Below are positions 1 through 7,091 of a stretch of 16,112 nucleotides of DNA, piece by piece (within the stretch, counting starts at the first letter, position 1; each line of letters begins with the position of its first letter). A program made the position numbers and the translations under genes. The notes under the pieces were generated by a model, which saw only the letters and a list, made by a program, of their open reading frames with translations, made no database searches and was not told where the DNA came from. The DNA lies in contig CAMUHA010000058.1 in the NCBI GenBank assembly GCA_947088515.1, forward strand, positions 1-16,112. The letters run 5' to 3'. The DNA comes from an uncultured bacterium. Lineage in GTDB: Bacteria > Bacillota > Clostridia > Lachnospirales > Lachnospiraceae.

Positions 1-22
1 GCATAAGCAAACTGTGTACCAG

Positions 23-50
23 TATTTATTCTAACACACAAGAATAAATA
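23..50. repeat. Perfect 10-bp inverted repeat, possible operator
   Basis: Arms TATTTATTCT (23-32) and AGAATAAATA (41-50) are perfect reverse complements around an 8-base loop. The element is AT-rich, has no U-tract, and overlaps a minus-strand promoter candidate, so an operator is more likely than a terminator. No known regulator is assigned. Confidence 0.45.
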
Positions 51-56
51 TCACAA
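28..56 (-). promoter_or_regulatory. Candidate sigma-A promoter reading left out of the window
   Basis: On the minus strand TTGTGA (51-56) lies 17 bases before TAGAAT (28-33). This matches 4/6 and 5/6 of the vegetative consensus at ideal spacing. It would drive a gene beyond the left edge. The 10-bp palindrome at 23-50 covers the -10 box and most of the spacer, which suggests repression by a dimeric protein. The call rests on sequence match only. Confidence 0.35.
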
Positions 57-98
57 CAAAAAGACTACCTGCATAGGATTTCCATACAAGTAGTTTTT
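55..98 (-). terminator. Rho-independent terminator after the first LytTR regulator
   Basis: On the minus strand a stem starting CTACTTGTAT pairs with ATGCAGGTAG (about 10 bp including G-U pairs, plus strand 65-93) and is followed by TCTTTTTGTTG. It lies about 50 bases after the stop codon at 146. The A-run on the other flank might allow weak bidirectional use. Confidence 0.7.
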
Positions 99-145
99 CT
101 CCTTCGCTTTCATTTATTCTCCAGGCAACATCAGGCGGACATGCT

Positions 146-850
146 TTACTCAAGCAGCCTGATGTGGATATCGCGCATTTTCTTCCGGTTCTCCTTACTG
201 ATATACAGAGCTTCTCCTGTATACATCACCAGTTCATTATAGTGATACTCTTTTACAAACTTCATGTTTACCAGAAAAGACTGGTGAATCCGCAGAAAAC
301 GGGTAGTCTTTTCTTCCAGCTTACTCTGCACATCTCCCAGTTTCCCGTAAAAAGAATATTTCTTATCCACACAGACCGCATTTACATGCCTGCGCTCACT
401 GTAAAAGTAAACAATATCGTTCAGCCTCAAGTTATACCGGGCCTTGTTAATCACGAAAGTAAAAAGCTCAATATCCTGATGCCTTAATTTCATATACGCG
501 TCCAGGGTTTCTTCTATTTTTGCCGGGCTTATGGGTTTGTGCAGGAAGTGAAAGGGGTGCAGATTATATGCTTCTTTATAAAAATCATCATGTCTTGACA
601 TAAAAACAATGGACGTAATATAGTCTGTTTCCCTGATTTTTGCCGCTATTTCCAAACCATTTACGTTTCCCTTCTCAATATCCAAAAACAAAAGGTCAAA
701 CATCCCCTTTTCCTCAGATAAAAGAGACAGGCTGTCATGAAACTTTTTGATTCTCACATTAATTCCTGAATTGACAGCCCATACGTCAATACACCATTCC
801 AGGTCCTCTGCATACCGCTTTTGTTCATCACATATTGCTATACTCAGCAT
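146..850 (-). CDS. LytTR-family response regulator (first copy)
   Basis: A cytoplasmic two-component response regulator of AgrA/LytR architecture, 234 residues from the chosen start. The receiver domain covers residues 1-115, with acidic pocket D8/E9, predicted phospho-acceptor D57 in the LFLDIE segment, S85, and the K105-P106 switch. A LytTR DNA-binding domain fills about 135-234, with the typical FLRIHQSFLVN segment. The frame stays open upstream to 934, but an AAGGGGTGG ribosome site seven bases before the ATG at 850 and the family-typical MLSIAICDE start fix 850. No histidine kinase, peptide or transporter gene adjoins it, so it is an orphan here. It is a clear paralogue of the regulator at 1695-2435. 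LytTR regulators of this shape usually control peptide-signalling, surface or bacteriocin functions; the target is not visible. Confidence 0.9.
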   Translation of the reverse strand: MLSIAICDEQKRYAEDLEWCIDVWAVNSGINVRIKKFHDSLSLLSEEKGMFDLLFLDIEKGNVNGLEIAAKIRETDYITSIVFMSRHDDFYKEAYNLHPFHFLHKPISPAKIEETLDAYMKLRHQDIELFTFVINKARYNLRLNDIVYFYSERRHVNAVCVDKKYSFYGKLGDVQSKLEEKTTRFLRIHQSFLVNMKFVKEYHYNELVMYTGEALYISKENRKKMRDIHIRLLE

Positions 851-1001
851 CCCGCCACCCCTTATCTTTCGTGCGTGCCAAAAATCATTTTTATCCCCCG
901 CATATGGCAGGCAGCGCCTGCAACAGGGCGCCAATATAACACGCTTCAGGTAATATTATTTATCATAAGGTGAGGCTGGTCCTTACGTAAACCACCTAAT
1001 A

Positions 1002-1040
1002 GGGAAGCCCGCAAGAATAATAATTCCTGCAGGCTTTCCC
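1002..1040 (-). terminator. Hairpin immediately after the XRE gene, likely terminator
   Basis: GGGAAGCCCGCAAGAAT (1002-1018) pairs with ATTCCTGCAGGCTTTCCC (1023-1040) with one bulge and two G-U pairs. It starts two bases past the XRE stop codon. The U-tract on the minus strand is poor (TATTAGGTGG). On the plus strand the stem is followed by TTTTATT, so it may terminate better in that direction. Confidence 0.5.
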
Positions 1041-1042
1041 TT

Positions 1043-1411
1043 TTATTCATTCCTATTTTCATCCAGTGTACGTTTAAGCATACTGTACATATCATCCAGA
1101 TTCCTCAAAAACACTGGAAGCACACGCATTTCTGCATCTGAAAAATCTTCGATAATCTCTGCCACCTCGTCACTGTATATGGATCTGCACCCTGCCTTCA
1201 GGCTGCCGCACAGCAGTTCATCCACAGAGCAGTTGAGCACATTGGCTATTGCCACCAGCTTTTCAAGTCCTACCCTGCTTCTTGCATTTTCAACGTTACT
1301 TATATGTTGTGTTGAAAGTTCTGCTAAAGATGCTAGCTCCGCCTGAGACATCCTCATTTCCTCCCTTTTCTTTTTTATTCTTATTCCCAGGTCTTTATAA
1401 TCTACTTTCAA
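1043..1411 (-). CDS. Small XRE-family transcriptional regulator with TTG start
   Basis: A 122-residue cytoplasmic DNA-binding protein. Residues 7-66 form a Cro/CI-type helix-turn-helix (RIKKKREEMRMSQAELASLA, then QHISNVENAR and the CSVDELL end). The remaining 55 residues are a charged tail, possibly for dimerisation. The start is TTG at 1411, seven bases after a GGGAGG ribosome site. An ATG at 1418 is out of frame and touches the ribosome site. Its leader contains the long hairpin at 1431-1478. It sits between two orphan LytTR regulators on the same strand, separated by terminator-like hairpins, so it is probably its own unit. Proteins of this kind in clostridia often control nearby operons or themselves; the target is unknown. 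Confidence 0.85.
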   Translation of the reverse strand: MKVDYKDLGIRIKKKREEMRMSQAELASLAELSTQHISNVENARSRVGLEKLVAIANVLNCSVDELLCGSLKAGCRSIYSDEVAEIIEDFSDAEMRVLPVFLRNLDDMYSMLKRTLDENRNE

Positions 1412-1418
1412 GCCGCAT

Positions 1419-1478
1419 CCTCCCGTCTTTGAGCGTATTTGAAAAATGCGTTACGGGAATCATTTTTCAGTTACGCTC
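1419..1478 (-). promoter_or_regulatory. Leader hairpin with loop complementary to the ribosome site
   Basis: Nested perfect inverted repeats lie just upstream of the XRE ribosome site: GAGCGTA (1431-1437) with TACGCTC (1472-1478), and inside them GAAAAATG (1441-1448) with CATTTTTC (1461-1468). They are separated by a 3/3 internal loop and close a 12-base apical loop. On the minus-strand RNA the loop contains UCCCGU (1453-1458), exactly complementary to ACGGGA (1421-1426), which overlaps the GGGAGG ribosome site. A pseudoknot could therefore hide the ribosome site. The same symmetry could instead be a protein operator. Confidence 0.5.
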
Positions 1479-1556
1479 TGGAATAAAAGTCCAAAAATTA
1501 TTGTATAGAAAGAAGGTTCGTTCGAAAACCAACCGCCAAAATGATTTATCTAAACA

Positions 1557-1583
1557 ATTATAGTTTTTCGATTTTTTTACAAA
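1557..1583 (-). promoter_or_regulatory. Weak candidate promoter for the XRE gene
   Basis: A perfect TATAAT lies on the minus strand at 1557-1562, with only a loose TTTTGT-like -35 sixteen bases upstream in an A/T-rich tract. If used, the transcript would carry a leader of about 140 bases that includes the 1431-1478 hairpin. Confidence 0.3.
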
Positions 1584-1621
1584 ATATTAATAATTTTAAT
1601 CAGATTCAGGCACAGACAACA

Positions 1622-1639
1622 GGCAGGGAAAACCCTGCC
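1622..1639 (-). terminator. Short perfect hairpin after the second LytTR regulator
   Basis: GGCAGGG and CCCTGCC form a perfect 7-bp GC-rich stem with a four-base loop, about 55 bases past the stop at 1695. The following minus-strand bases (TGTTGTCTG) are only moderately U-rich, so termination is probable but not strong. Confidence 0.5.
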
Positions 1640-1694
1640 CATACAAGAGAATAAATAGATTTCTTTTTCAGAACACTTACCATTATATATGCTT

Positions 1695-2435
1695 TTACCC
1701 ATCGTTCCTGACTTTGTAACAAATAGTGCCTGCCGATGTAATTTTTTGACCAATCACCCATTTTCTTTCCCTGCTTACCGGAAGCACATGGCCATTGCGC
1801 ATAGTTACGGACTTTGCGTAGGACTGCTCAATCTGCCCATTGTTTACAAGATAAGATTTATGAATCCGCAAAAAACGATTATTGTAGGCAGACAGTTTTT
1901 TTTCAAGCACATCCAGCTTTTCATAAAAAACATACTCTCTGCCATCCTCCATAAAAACCCGTATTCTCCGCTTATCACTTACAAAATAAAGGACTTCCCC
2001 CAGACAGATATTAAACGTTTTACGGTTATATCTAAAGGAAAAGCTTTCATACAAAAGCCGCTGTTCCTCCAGTATATGGTCAAGCGCCTCGCAAACCTTC
2101 GGCTTTTTTACCGGTTTTTCTATGTACTGAAAAGGAAAAATCTCAAACATCTGGTTAAAATATCTCTTTTGGCCTGATACAAACACAATACTTACCAGCC
2201 GGTTCTGTTTCCGGATTTTTGCCGCTGTCTCCAGCCCATTTATTCCGCTTAATTCAATATCCATAAAAACTGCCGCAAAATCCCCTGCATTCTCCAAGTC
2301 AAATAATATTTCCTCCCCGCTTTCAAATTTTACTATCTGAACATTCATATTCCTGCTTAGCGCCCAGCCCTCAATACCCGCCGCAACTTCTTCCACACAA
2401 TCCTTTACATTGTCGCACACCCCAATACGCAGCAT
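1695..2435 (-). CDS. LytTR-family response regulator (second copy)
   Basis: A 246-residue response regulator with the same architecture as the gene at 146-850. The receiver domain (about 1-118) has D8/N9 in the acidic pocket, phospho-acceptor D59 in VFMDIE, S88 and switch K107-P108. The LytTR domain (about 140-240) contains FLRIHKSYLVNNGQ and ends in a short extra tail. The ATG at 2435 follows an AGGTGG ribosome site. The two copies share the GLE(T)AAKIR helix and the SIVF strand almost unchanged but have diverged widely elsewhere, so the duplication is old. It is divergent from nrdD, and the shared upstream region is about 370 bases. No kinase partner is present. AgrA-like or VirR-like roles are possible but cannot be chosen between. 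Confidence 0.9.
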   Translation of the reverse strand: MLRIGVCDNVKDCVEEVAAGIEGWALSRNMNVQIVKFESGEEILFDLENAGDFAAVFMDIELSGINGLETAAKIRKQNRLVSIVFVSGQKRYFNQMFEIFPFQYIEKPVKKPKVCEALDHILEEQRLLYESFSFRYNRKTFNICLGEVLYFVSDKRRIRVFMEDGREYVFYEKLDVLEKKLSAYNNRFLRIHKSYLVNNGQIEQSYAKSVTMRNGHVLPVSRERKWVIGQKITSAGTICYKVRNDG

Positions 2436-2593
2436 GTTATCACCACCTTTGTAACTTAATTCCTTATGCGGGAGAATCTTTTATAACACCCCAGGCGCCT
2501 TCACTGTTACAAACATTTCTCTCTGGTAGTTATTTTAACATGCTCTTTAGCTGTTTACCAATAAATCACCCAAATAAGGTTTTTTGGTATTTT

Positions 2594-2622
2594 TTGTCAT
2601 AATTAGCCATTAATCATAGTAT
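2594..2622 (+). promoter_or_regulatory. Upstream secondary promoter candidate for nrdDG
   Basis: TTGTCA (2594-2599) and TAGTAT (2617-2622) are separated by 17 bases. The match is 5/6 and 4/6, weaker than the promoter at 2702. The rest of the 2436-2700 stretch is AT-rich, with GGTTTTTT/GGTATTTTTT near-repeats and no convincing hairpin, riboswitch or gene. Confidence 0.25.
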
Positions 2623-2701
2623 AAGTGTCTTTTCAGTCGCTTCAAATTGATTAAAAATTACAACTAATTTATTTTTTCTTTTGTTCCGTAACCTAACCTA
2701 C

Positions 2702-2729
2702 TTGATTATTTTTATGGGTACGCTATAAT
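2702..2729 (+). promoter_or_regulatory. Sigma-A promoter for nrdDG
   Basis: TTGATT (2702-2707) lies 16 bases before a perfect TATAAT (2724-2729). Transcription would start near 2736 and give a leader of about 70 bases containing the NrdR-like box. It is the best plus-strand promoter in the window. Confidence 0.65.
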
Positions 2730-2758
2730 ACTAAATACGCCCCTTAAAGATAGGGCAC

Positions 2759-2774
2759 ACACTATATATAGGTA
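2759..2774. promoter_or_regulatory. NrdR-box-like sequence
   Basis: ACACTATATATAGGTA matches the first 13 positions of the palindromic NrdR consensus ACACTATATATAGTGT. NrdR represses ribonucleotide reductase genes and normally uses two boxes. A second, poor match overlaps the -10 region (2720-2735), about 39 bases away. Position just after the transcription start fits repression. Confidence 0.45.
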
Positions 2775-2805
2775 TATAGCAACAAAGCAGAAGGAGATGT
2801 TTCAC

Positions 2806-4968
2806 ATGAATATTATCAAAAGAAGCGGAATTGAAGTCACTTTTGATGCGGTAAAAATAGAAGATGCTGTTAGAAAAGCCAACACAAGCGTTGAGGAAAA
2901 CCAGCGTTTAAGCGATGGGCAGATTGATGTTGTGGTGGAAAACGTAACCCGCCTGTGTTCCAGGCTAAAGTACAGCCCCAATGTAGAAGAAATCCAGGAT
3001 ATGGTTGAAGAAGAAATCATGAAACAGAAAACCTACAAACTGGCGGCCAACTACATCACTTACCGTTATAAAAGAGAACTGGTCCGCAAATCCAATTCCA
3101 CAGATGAACAGATTTTATCCCTGTTAGAGTGCAACAATGAAGAAGTCCTGCAGGAAAATTCCAATAAAAACCCCATTGTCAACAGCGTGCAGCGGGACTA
3201 TATGGCAGGGGAGGTCAGCAAAGATATCACCCGTCGTTTCCTCCTTCCTCCCGATATTGTGGATGCCCATGAGCAGGGACTGATTCACTTTCATGATGCA
3301 GATTACTTTGCCCAGCACATGCACAACTGCTGTCTGGTAAATCTGGAGGATATGCTCCAAAATGGCACAATTATCAGTGAGACTATGATTGACAAGCCCC
3401 GAAGCTTTTCCACTGCCTGCAACATCGCAACCCAGGCGATCGCACAGATTGCCAGCTGTCAGTACGGTGGGCAGAGTATCACTTTATCCCACATTGCTCC
3501 CTTTGTGCAGGTAAGCCGGGAGAAATTCCAAGATGAGGTACGTCAGGACTTAATGGCCCAGGGAATGGCTCCTTCTGACGAGCTGGTTGCAAGTCTTGCA
3601 GAAATGCGTGTCCTGCGGGAAATCAAGCAGGGGGTACAGATGATACAATATCAGGTAATCACCTTGATGACCACTAACGGACAGGCGCCTTTTGTTACCG
3701 TATTTATGTATCTGAATGAAGCGCCAAAAGGACAGACGCGGGATGACCTTGCGCTGATTATCAGGGAAATGCTCTTACAGCGTATTCAGGGGGTAAAAAA
3801 TGAACAGGGCGTCTATATTACGCCTGCCTTTCCTAAACTGATTTATGTTCTGGAGGAGGATAACATTGCAGAGGGAACCCCCTACTGGGAACTGACAAAG
3901 CTTGCCGCCAAATGCACTGCAAAGCGTATGGTTCCCGACTATATCTCCGAAAAAATAATTAAAAACCTAAAAGACGGCAACTGCTACCCTTGTATGGGAT
4001 GTCGTTCTTTTCTTACCGTTTATAAAGACGAGAACGAGCAGTATAAATTTTATGGACGTTTCAATCAGGGCGTTGTCACCTTAAATCTTGTGGACATTGC
4101 CTGCTCCTGCGGCGGCGATAAGAATAAGTTCTGGCAGATCATGGAAGAGCGCCTTGTCCTTTGCAGACGCGCTCTTATGTGCCGCCACGAACGTCTGAAG
4201 GGAACCCCTTCTGATGTGGCCCCTATTTTGTGGCAAAACGGTGCCCTGGCAAGGTTAAAAAAGGGGGAAACTATAGATAAGCTGCTTTATGGCGGATACT
4301 CCACTATCTCCCTTGGCTATGCGGGATTATGTGAGTGCGTCCGCTACATGACCGGGAAATCCCACACCGACCCGGAAGCAACGCCTTTTGCCTTAGAAAT
4401 AATGAACCATTTAAATGACACTTGTAAAAAATGGGCGGAAGAAACAAATATTTCCTTCAGCCTTTACGGAACGCCTTTGGAGTCCACCACTTACAAATTT
4501 TCCCGGTGCTTACAGAAACGGTTTGGGATTATTCCCGGCGTCACTGACAAAAACTATATTACCAACAGCTATCATGTGCATGTAACCGAACCGATTAATG
4601 CCTTTGACAAGCTCACCTTTGAAGCCCAGTTCCAGGAGCTGTCGCCAGGAGGCGCCATCAGCTATGTAGAGGTTCCCAATTTACAGGATAATGTGGAAGC
4701 AGTGTTATCTGTTATACAGCATATTTATGACCATATTATGTATGCAGAGCTGAATACCAAAAGCGACTACTGTCAGGTCTGCGGATATACCGGGGAAATC
4801 AATATTATCGAAGATGTTCATGGAAAGCTGATTTGGGAATGCCCTAAATGCCAAAACCAGGACCAGAGCAAAATGAATGTGGCAAGACGCACCTGCGGCT
4901 ACATCGGAACCCAATTCTGGAATCAGGGACGCACCCAGGAAATCAGAGAGCGTGTCATGCACTTATAA
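2806..4968 (+). CDS. nrdD: Anaerobic (class III) ribonucleoside-triphosphate reductase
   Basis: Reduces ribonucleoside triphosphates to deoxyribonucleotides in the cytoplasm without oxygen, using a glycyl radical installed by NrdG. The protein has 720 residues, normal for the family. An ATP-cone allosteric domain occupies about 1-95. The catalytic barrel includes the CYPCMGCRS motif with the likely thiyl-radical C399. A four-cysteine zinc site lies near the C-terminus (C656, C659, C679, C682). The glycyl-radical motif RTCGYIG places the radical on G698, 22 residues from the end. An ATG at 2797 directly abuts the AAGGAG ribosome site and is too close; the ATG at 2806 has nine bases of spacing and is chosen. 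It forms an operon with nrdG 51 bases downstream. Regulation by NrdR is suggested by the upstream box. Confidence 0.97.
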   Translation: MNIIKRSGIEVTFDAVKIEDAVRKANTSVEENQRLSDGQIDVVVENVTRLCSRLKYSPNVEEIQDMVEEEIMKQKTYKLAANYITYRYKRELVRKSNSTDEQILSLLECNNEEVLQENSNKNPIVNSVQRDYMAGEVSKDITRRFLLPPDIVDAHEQGLIHFHDADYFAQHMHNCCLVNLEDMLQNGTIISETMIDKPRSFSTACNIATQAIAQIASCQYGGQSITLSHIAPFVQVSREKFQDEVRQDLMAQGMAPSDELVASLAEMRVLREIKQGVQMIQYQVITLMTTNGQAPFVTVFMYLNEAPKGQTRDDLALIIREMLLQRIQGVKNEQGVYITPAFPKLIYVLEEDNIAEGTPYWELTKLAAKCTAKRMVPDYISEKIIKNLKDGNCYPCMGCRSFLTVYKDENEQYKFYGRFNQGVVTLNLVDIACSCGGDKNKFWQIMEERLVLCRRALMCRHERLKGTPSDVAPILWQNGALARLKKGETIDKLLYGGYSTISLGYAGLCECVRYMTGKSHTDPEATPFALEIMNHLNDTCKKWAEETNISFSLYGTPLESTTYKFSRCLQKRFGIIPGVTDKNYITNSYHVHVTEPINAFDKLTFEAQFQELSPGGAISYVEVPNLQDNVEAVLSVIQHIYDHIMYAELNTKSDYCQVCGYTGEINIIEDVHGKLIWECPKCQNQDQSKMNVARRTCGYIGTQFWNQGRTQEIRERVMHL

Positions 4969-5019
4969 AACGCCAGAGTCTTTGGTTCACAGACGGTGTT
5001 AGCAGCATGGAGGATTATT

Positions 5020-5529
5020 ATGAAATACGCAAACATCAAATATTATGATGTATCCAATGGTCTGGGGGTGAGAACCAGCCTTTTTGTATCAGGCTGCACC
5101 CACAGATGCAAAGGATGTTTTAACGAAATGACATGGGATTTTGATTATGGCGAAGACTTTACAAAAGAAACCATGGAGGTCATCTTAAAGTCCTTAGAAC
5201 CTAAGTATATCAGCGGTCTGTCCCTCTTAGGCGGAGAACCTATGGAGCTCTCCAGCCAGAGGGCGCTTCTGCCGCTGCTTCGCCAGTGCAAAGAGCGGTT
5301 TCCGCAGAAAGACATCTGGTGTTACACAGGATACACTTATGAATCTGACCTTTTAAACCCAAAGGGCCGCGCCCACTGTGAAGTTACAGATGAAATGCTG
5401 CGTTATATTGATATTCTGGTAGACGGGGAATTTGACCAGAACCTCTATGATATCAGTCTGAAATTCCGCGGAAGCAAAAACCAGCGCATTCTCCAAATTC
5501 AAAAGGAAGGCTGTCCGCATCTTTTATAG
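5020..5529 (+). CDS. nrdG: Anaerobic ribonucleotide reductase activating protein (radical SAM)
   Basis: Activates NrdD by cleaving S-adenosylmethionine with a [4Fe-4S] cluster and forming the glycyl radical. It has 169 residues. The cluster motif CxxxCxxC is C26, C30, C33 within SGCTHRCKGC, and LLGGEP is the SAM-binding glycine-rich segment. ATG 5020 follows a GGAGG ribosome site six bases away. A GTG at 4996 is in frame but has no ribosome site and would add residues unlike the family. It follows nrdD by 51 bases in the same operon. Its last 31 bases overlap the 3' end of the oppositely transcribed permease gene, and no separate terminator is visible between them. Confidence 0.95.
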   Translation: MKYANIKYYDVSNGLGVRTSLFVSGCTHRCKGCFNEMTWDFDYGEDFTKETMEVILKSLEPKYISGLSLLGGEPMELSSQRALLPLLRQCKERFPQKDIWCYTGYTYESDLLNPKGRAHCEVTDEMLRYIDILVDGEFDQNLYDISLKFRGSKNQRILQIQKEGCPHLL

Positions 5530-6197
5530 GAATATCCAAAACATAAAAAAGCTGCAAGCATATTTATACCGATTACAAAAACATTTTCAAAGCTGATACT
5601 TAAATGCTCCACTTGTCCTATTAACAAATTAATCTGCTGGGAATATGCCACTCTTGCAATTATCTCTATGGTTTTATTGAAGGCTGCAAGCATAGGAAGG
5701 AACGCAAACACCAGCATCACTGGCACGGTCAGGGATGTGGCCATCATCTGACTTGTACTTGCAATCCCAATGGCAGCTCCTATCAGCATGGAAACCAAAA
5801 TTCCCACTGCCATTATTCCCAAAAAAGCAATCCCGGCAGTTCCATTATATTCTCCTGTCATTTCAAACACCAAAGCCCCCAGCATACAGGCTGACCAGAT
5901 ATAAATTCCTATTCCCGCAAAATATTCCCAAGGCTTTACCCCTGACATCATAAGCGCTTTCAGCGTGTTTTTTTCCTTCTCCTCTGCGATAACCGCCGCC
6001 ATACTCACCAGCGGCGCCATACCGATATACATGGAGGCAAACAGAGTTACAAAATAGTTTTCCGGCATATCAGGAATACTGACTGCATTTTTCATAATTA
6101 TGGTAAGTACTGGAAACATTACAAACTGTATCAGTATTTCCTTGTTTTTTAGTGTGTCCTTAATTTGCTTGTGCAAAATTGCAGTCATATTTGTCAT
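5499..6197 (-). CDS. ABC-2 type transporter permease
   Basis: Integral membrane subunit of an ABC exporter, 232 residues with about six hydrophobic segments (near 21-37, 49-70, 94-112, 122-146, 151-172, 204-222). The EEKEKNTLKALMMSGVKP segment (72-89) is the usual cytoplasmic loop of ABC-2 permeases. The ATG at 6197 immediately follows the TAA of the ATPase gene (TAAATG), with a GGAAGGAG ribosome site inside the ATPase gene, so the two are co-translated. It is the last gene of the LytTR/DUF3021/ATPase/permease operon. The substrate cannot be predicted; lipid, peptide or drug export are typical. Its 3' end overlaps nrdG by 31 bases, convergent. Confidence 0.88.
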   Translation of the reverse strand: MTNMTAILHKQIKDTLKNKEILIQFVMFPVLTIIMKNAVSIPDMPENYFVTLFASMYIGMAPLVSMAAVIAEEKEKNTLKALMMSGVKPWEYFAGIGIYIWSACMLGALVFEMTGEYNGTAGIAFLGIMAVGILVSMLIGAAIGIASTSQMMATSLTVPVMLVFAFLPMLAAFNKTIEIIARVAYSQQINLLIGQVEHLSISFENVFVIGINMLAAFLCFGYSYKRCGQPSF

Positions 6198-7091
6198 TTA
6201 TTCCAATCTCCTTCCTGTCAGTTCCATAAACACAGTTTCCAGACTCGGCTCTGTGGAATGGATTGTCTCCACCATTTCAGACGCCAGATAATCCCTCACA
6301 GTATCTGCTGCCCCTTTGTCATTTGCCAGACAAAGGCAGGTTCCATCATAAAGCCTCAAATGCAGCTGATTCTGATGATTATATTTACAGCATATTTCCT
6401 TTGGTTCCCCATATTCTACGATTTTTCCTTCATTTAGCAGCGCCACATGGTCACACATTTTATAGGCTTCCTCCATATTATGGGTGGTCAAAAATACAGC
6501 CGCTCCCCTTTGCCGCTCCTTTTGTATCAGTTCATGAATCTGGGCTGCCGTTGCCGGGTCCAGACCACAAGACGGCTCATCCAGGAAAAGAATTTCCGGC
6601 TCATGCAAAATCGCTCTCGCTAAAGACAGTCTCCCCTTCATTCCCTTTGAAAGCTTTGCCACAGGGCGTTTTTTGCATTCCCTTAGCCCCGCCCTTTCCA
6701 GCGCTTCGTCAATCTTATTATCCATAACACCATAAATTCTTGCAAACAGCTTTAGATTGTCATAGCAAGAAAGCCTCTCATACAAGCCCGAATCATCCAT
6801 CATCATGCCCAGCCTTTGCACCGTCTTCCCCATTTTTCCGGCATCTTTTCCCAAAAGCATTACTTCCCCTGCCGTCTGCTTCAGCTGTCCTGTCAATATT
6901 CTAATCAGTGTGGTCTTTCCTGCGCCTGAAGGACCCAAAAGACCGTAAATTTCTCCCGGACGGATTGCAAGGTCAATCCCCTTTAACACTTCCCGCTCTC
7001 CAAACCTTTGCACAATGCCAGATGCTTTAATCACATAATTTTCCTCCCGGCATTTACTGCCGTTTTGACCATTTCCCTGTGTTTTATTCAT
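6198..7091 (-). CDS. ABC transporter ATP-binding protein
   Basis: Cytoplasmic ATPase that powers the adjoining ABC-2 permease, 297 residues. Walker A GPSGAGKT (53-60), signature LSKGM (147-151, a variant of LSGGQ), Walker B ILFLDEP (167-173) and switch H204 are all present, so it should be active. The C-terminal 80 residues form the extension usual for ABC-2 exporter ATPases of the CcmA type. The ATG at 7091 overlaps the previous gene's TGA (ATGA) and follows GGAAGG. An ATG two codons earlier (7097) is possible. The frame is open to 7241, but that part overlaps the DUF3021 gene and lacks similarity to ATPases. The signature and Walker B match self-resistance and lantibiotic-type exporters only in a general way. 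Confidence 0.93.
   Translation of the reverse strand: MNKTQGNGQNGSKCREENYVIKASGIVQRFGEREVLKGIDLAIRPGEIYGLLGPSGAGKTTLIRILTGQLKQTAGEVMLLGKDAGKMGKTVQRLGMMMDDSGLYERLSCYDNLKLFARIYGVMDNKIDEALERAGLRECKKRPVAKLSKGMKGRLSLARAILHEPEILFLDEPSCGLDPATAAQIHELIQKERQRGAAVFLTTHNMEEAYKMCDHVALLNEGKIVEYGEPKEICCKYNHQNQLHLRLYDGTCLCLANDKGAADTVRDYLASEMVETIHSTEPSLETVFMELTGRRLE

Noticed and set aside
851..934. N-terminal extension of the first LytTR regulator (start at 934)
   Set aside because: The added residues are cysteine- and glycine-rich and unlike receiver domains. A good ribosome site and canonical start lie at 850.
2797..2805. nrdD start at the ATG at 2797
   Set aside because: The ribosome site AAGGAG directly abuts this ATG, leaving no spacing. 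The ATG at 2806 is correctly spaced.
5551..5694. GCTGCAAGCATA repeated at about 5550 and 5683
   Set aside because: Both copies encode the same MLAAF pentapeptide in the permease membrane segments, so the repeat is explained by coding.
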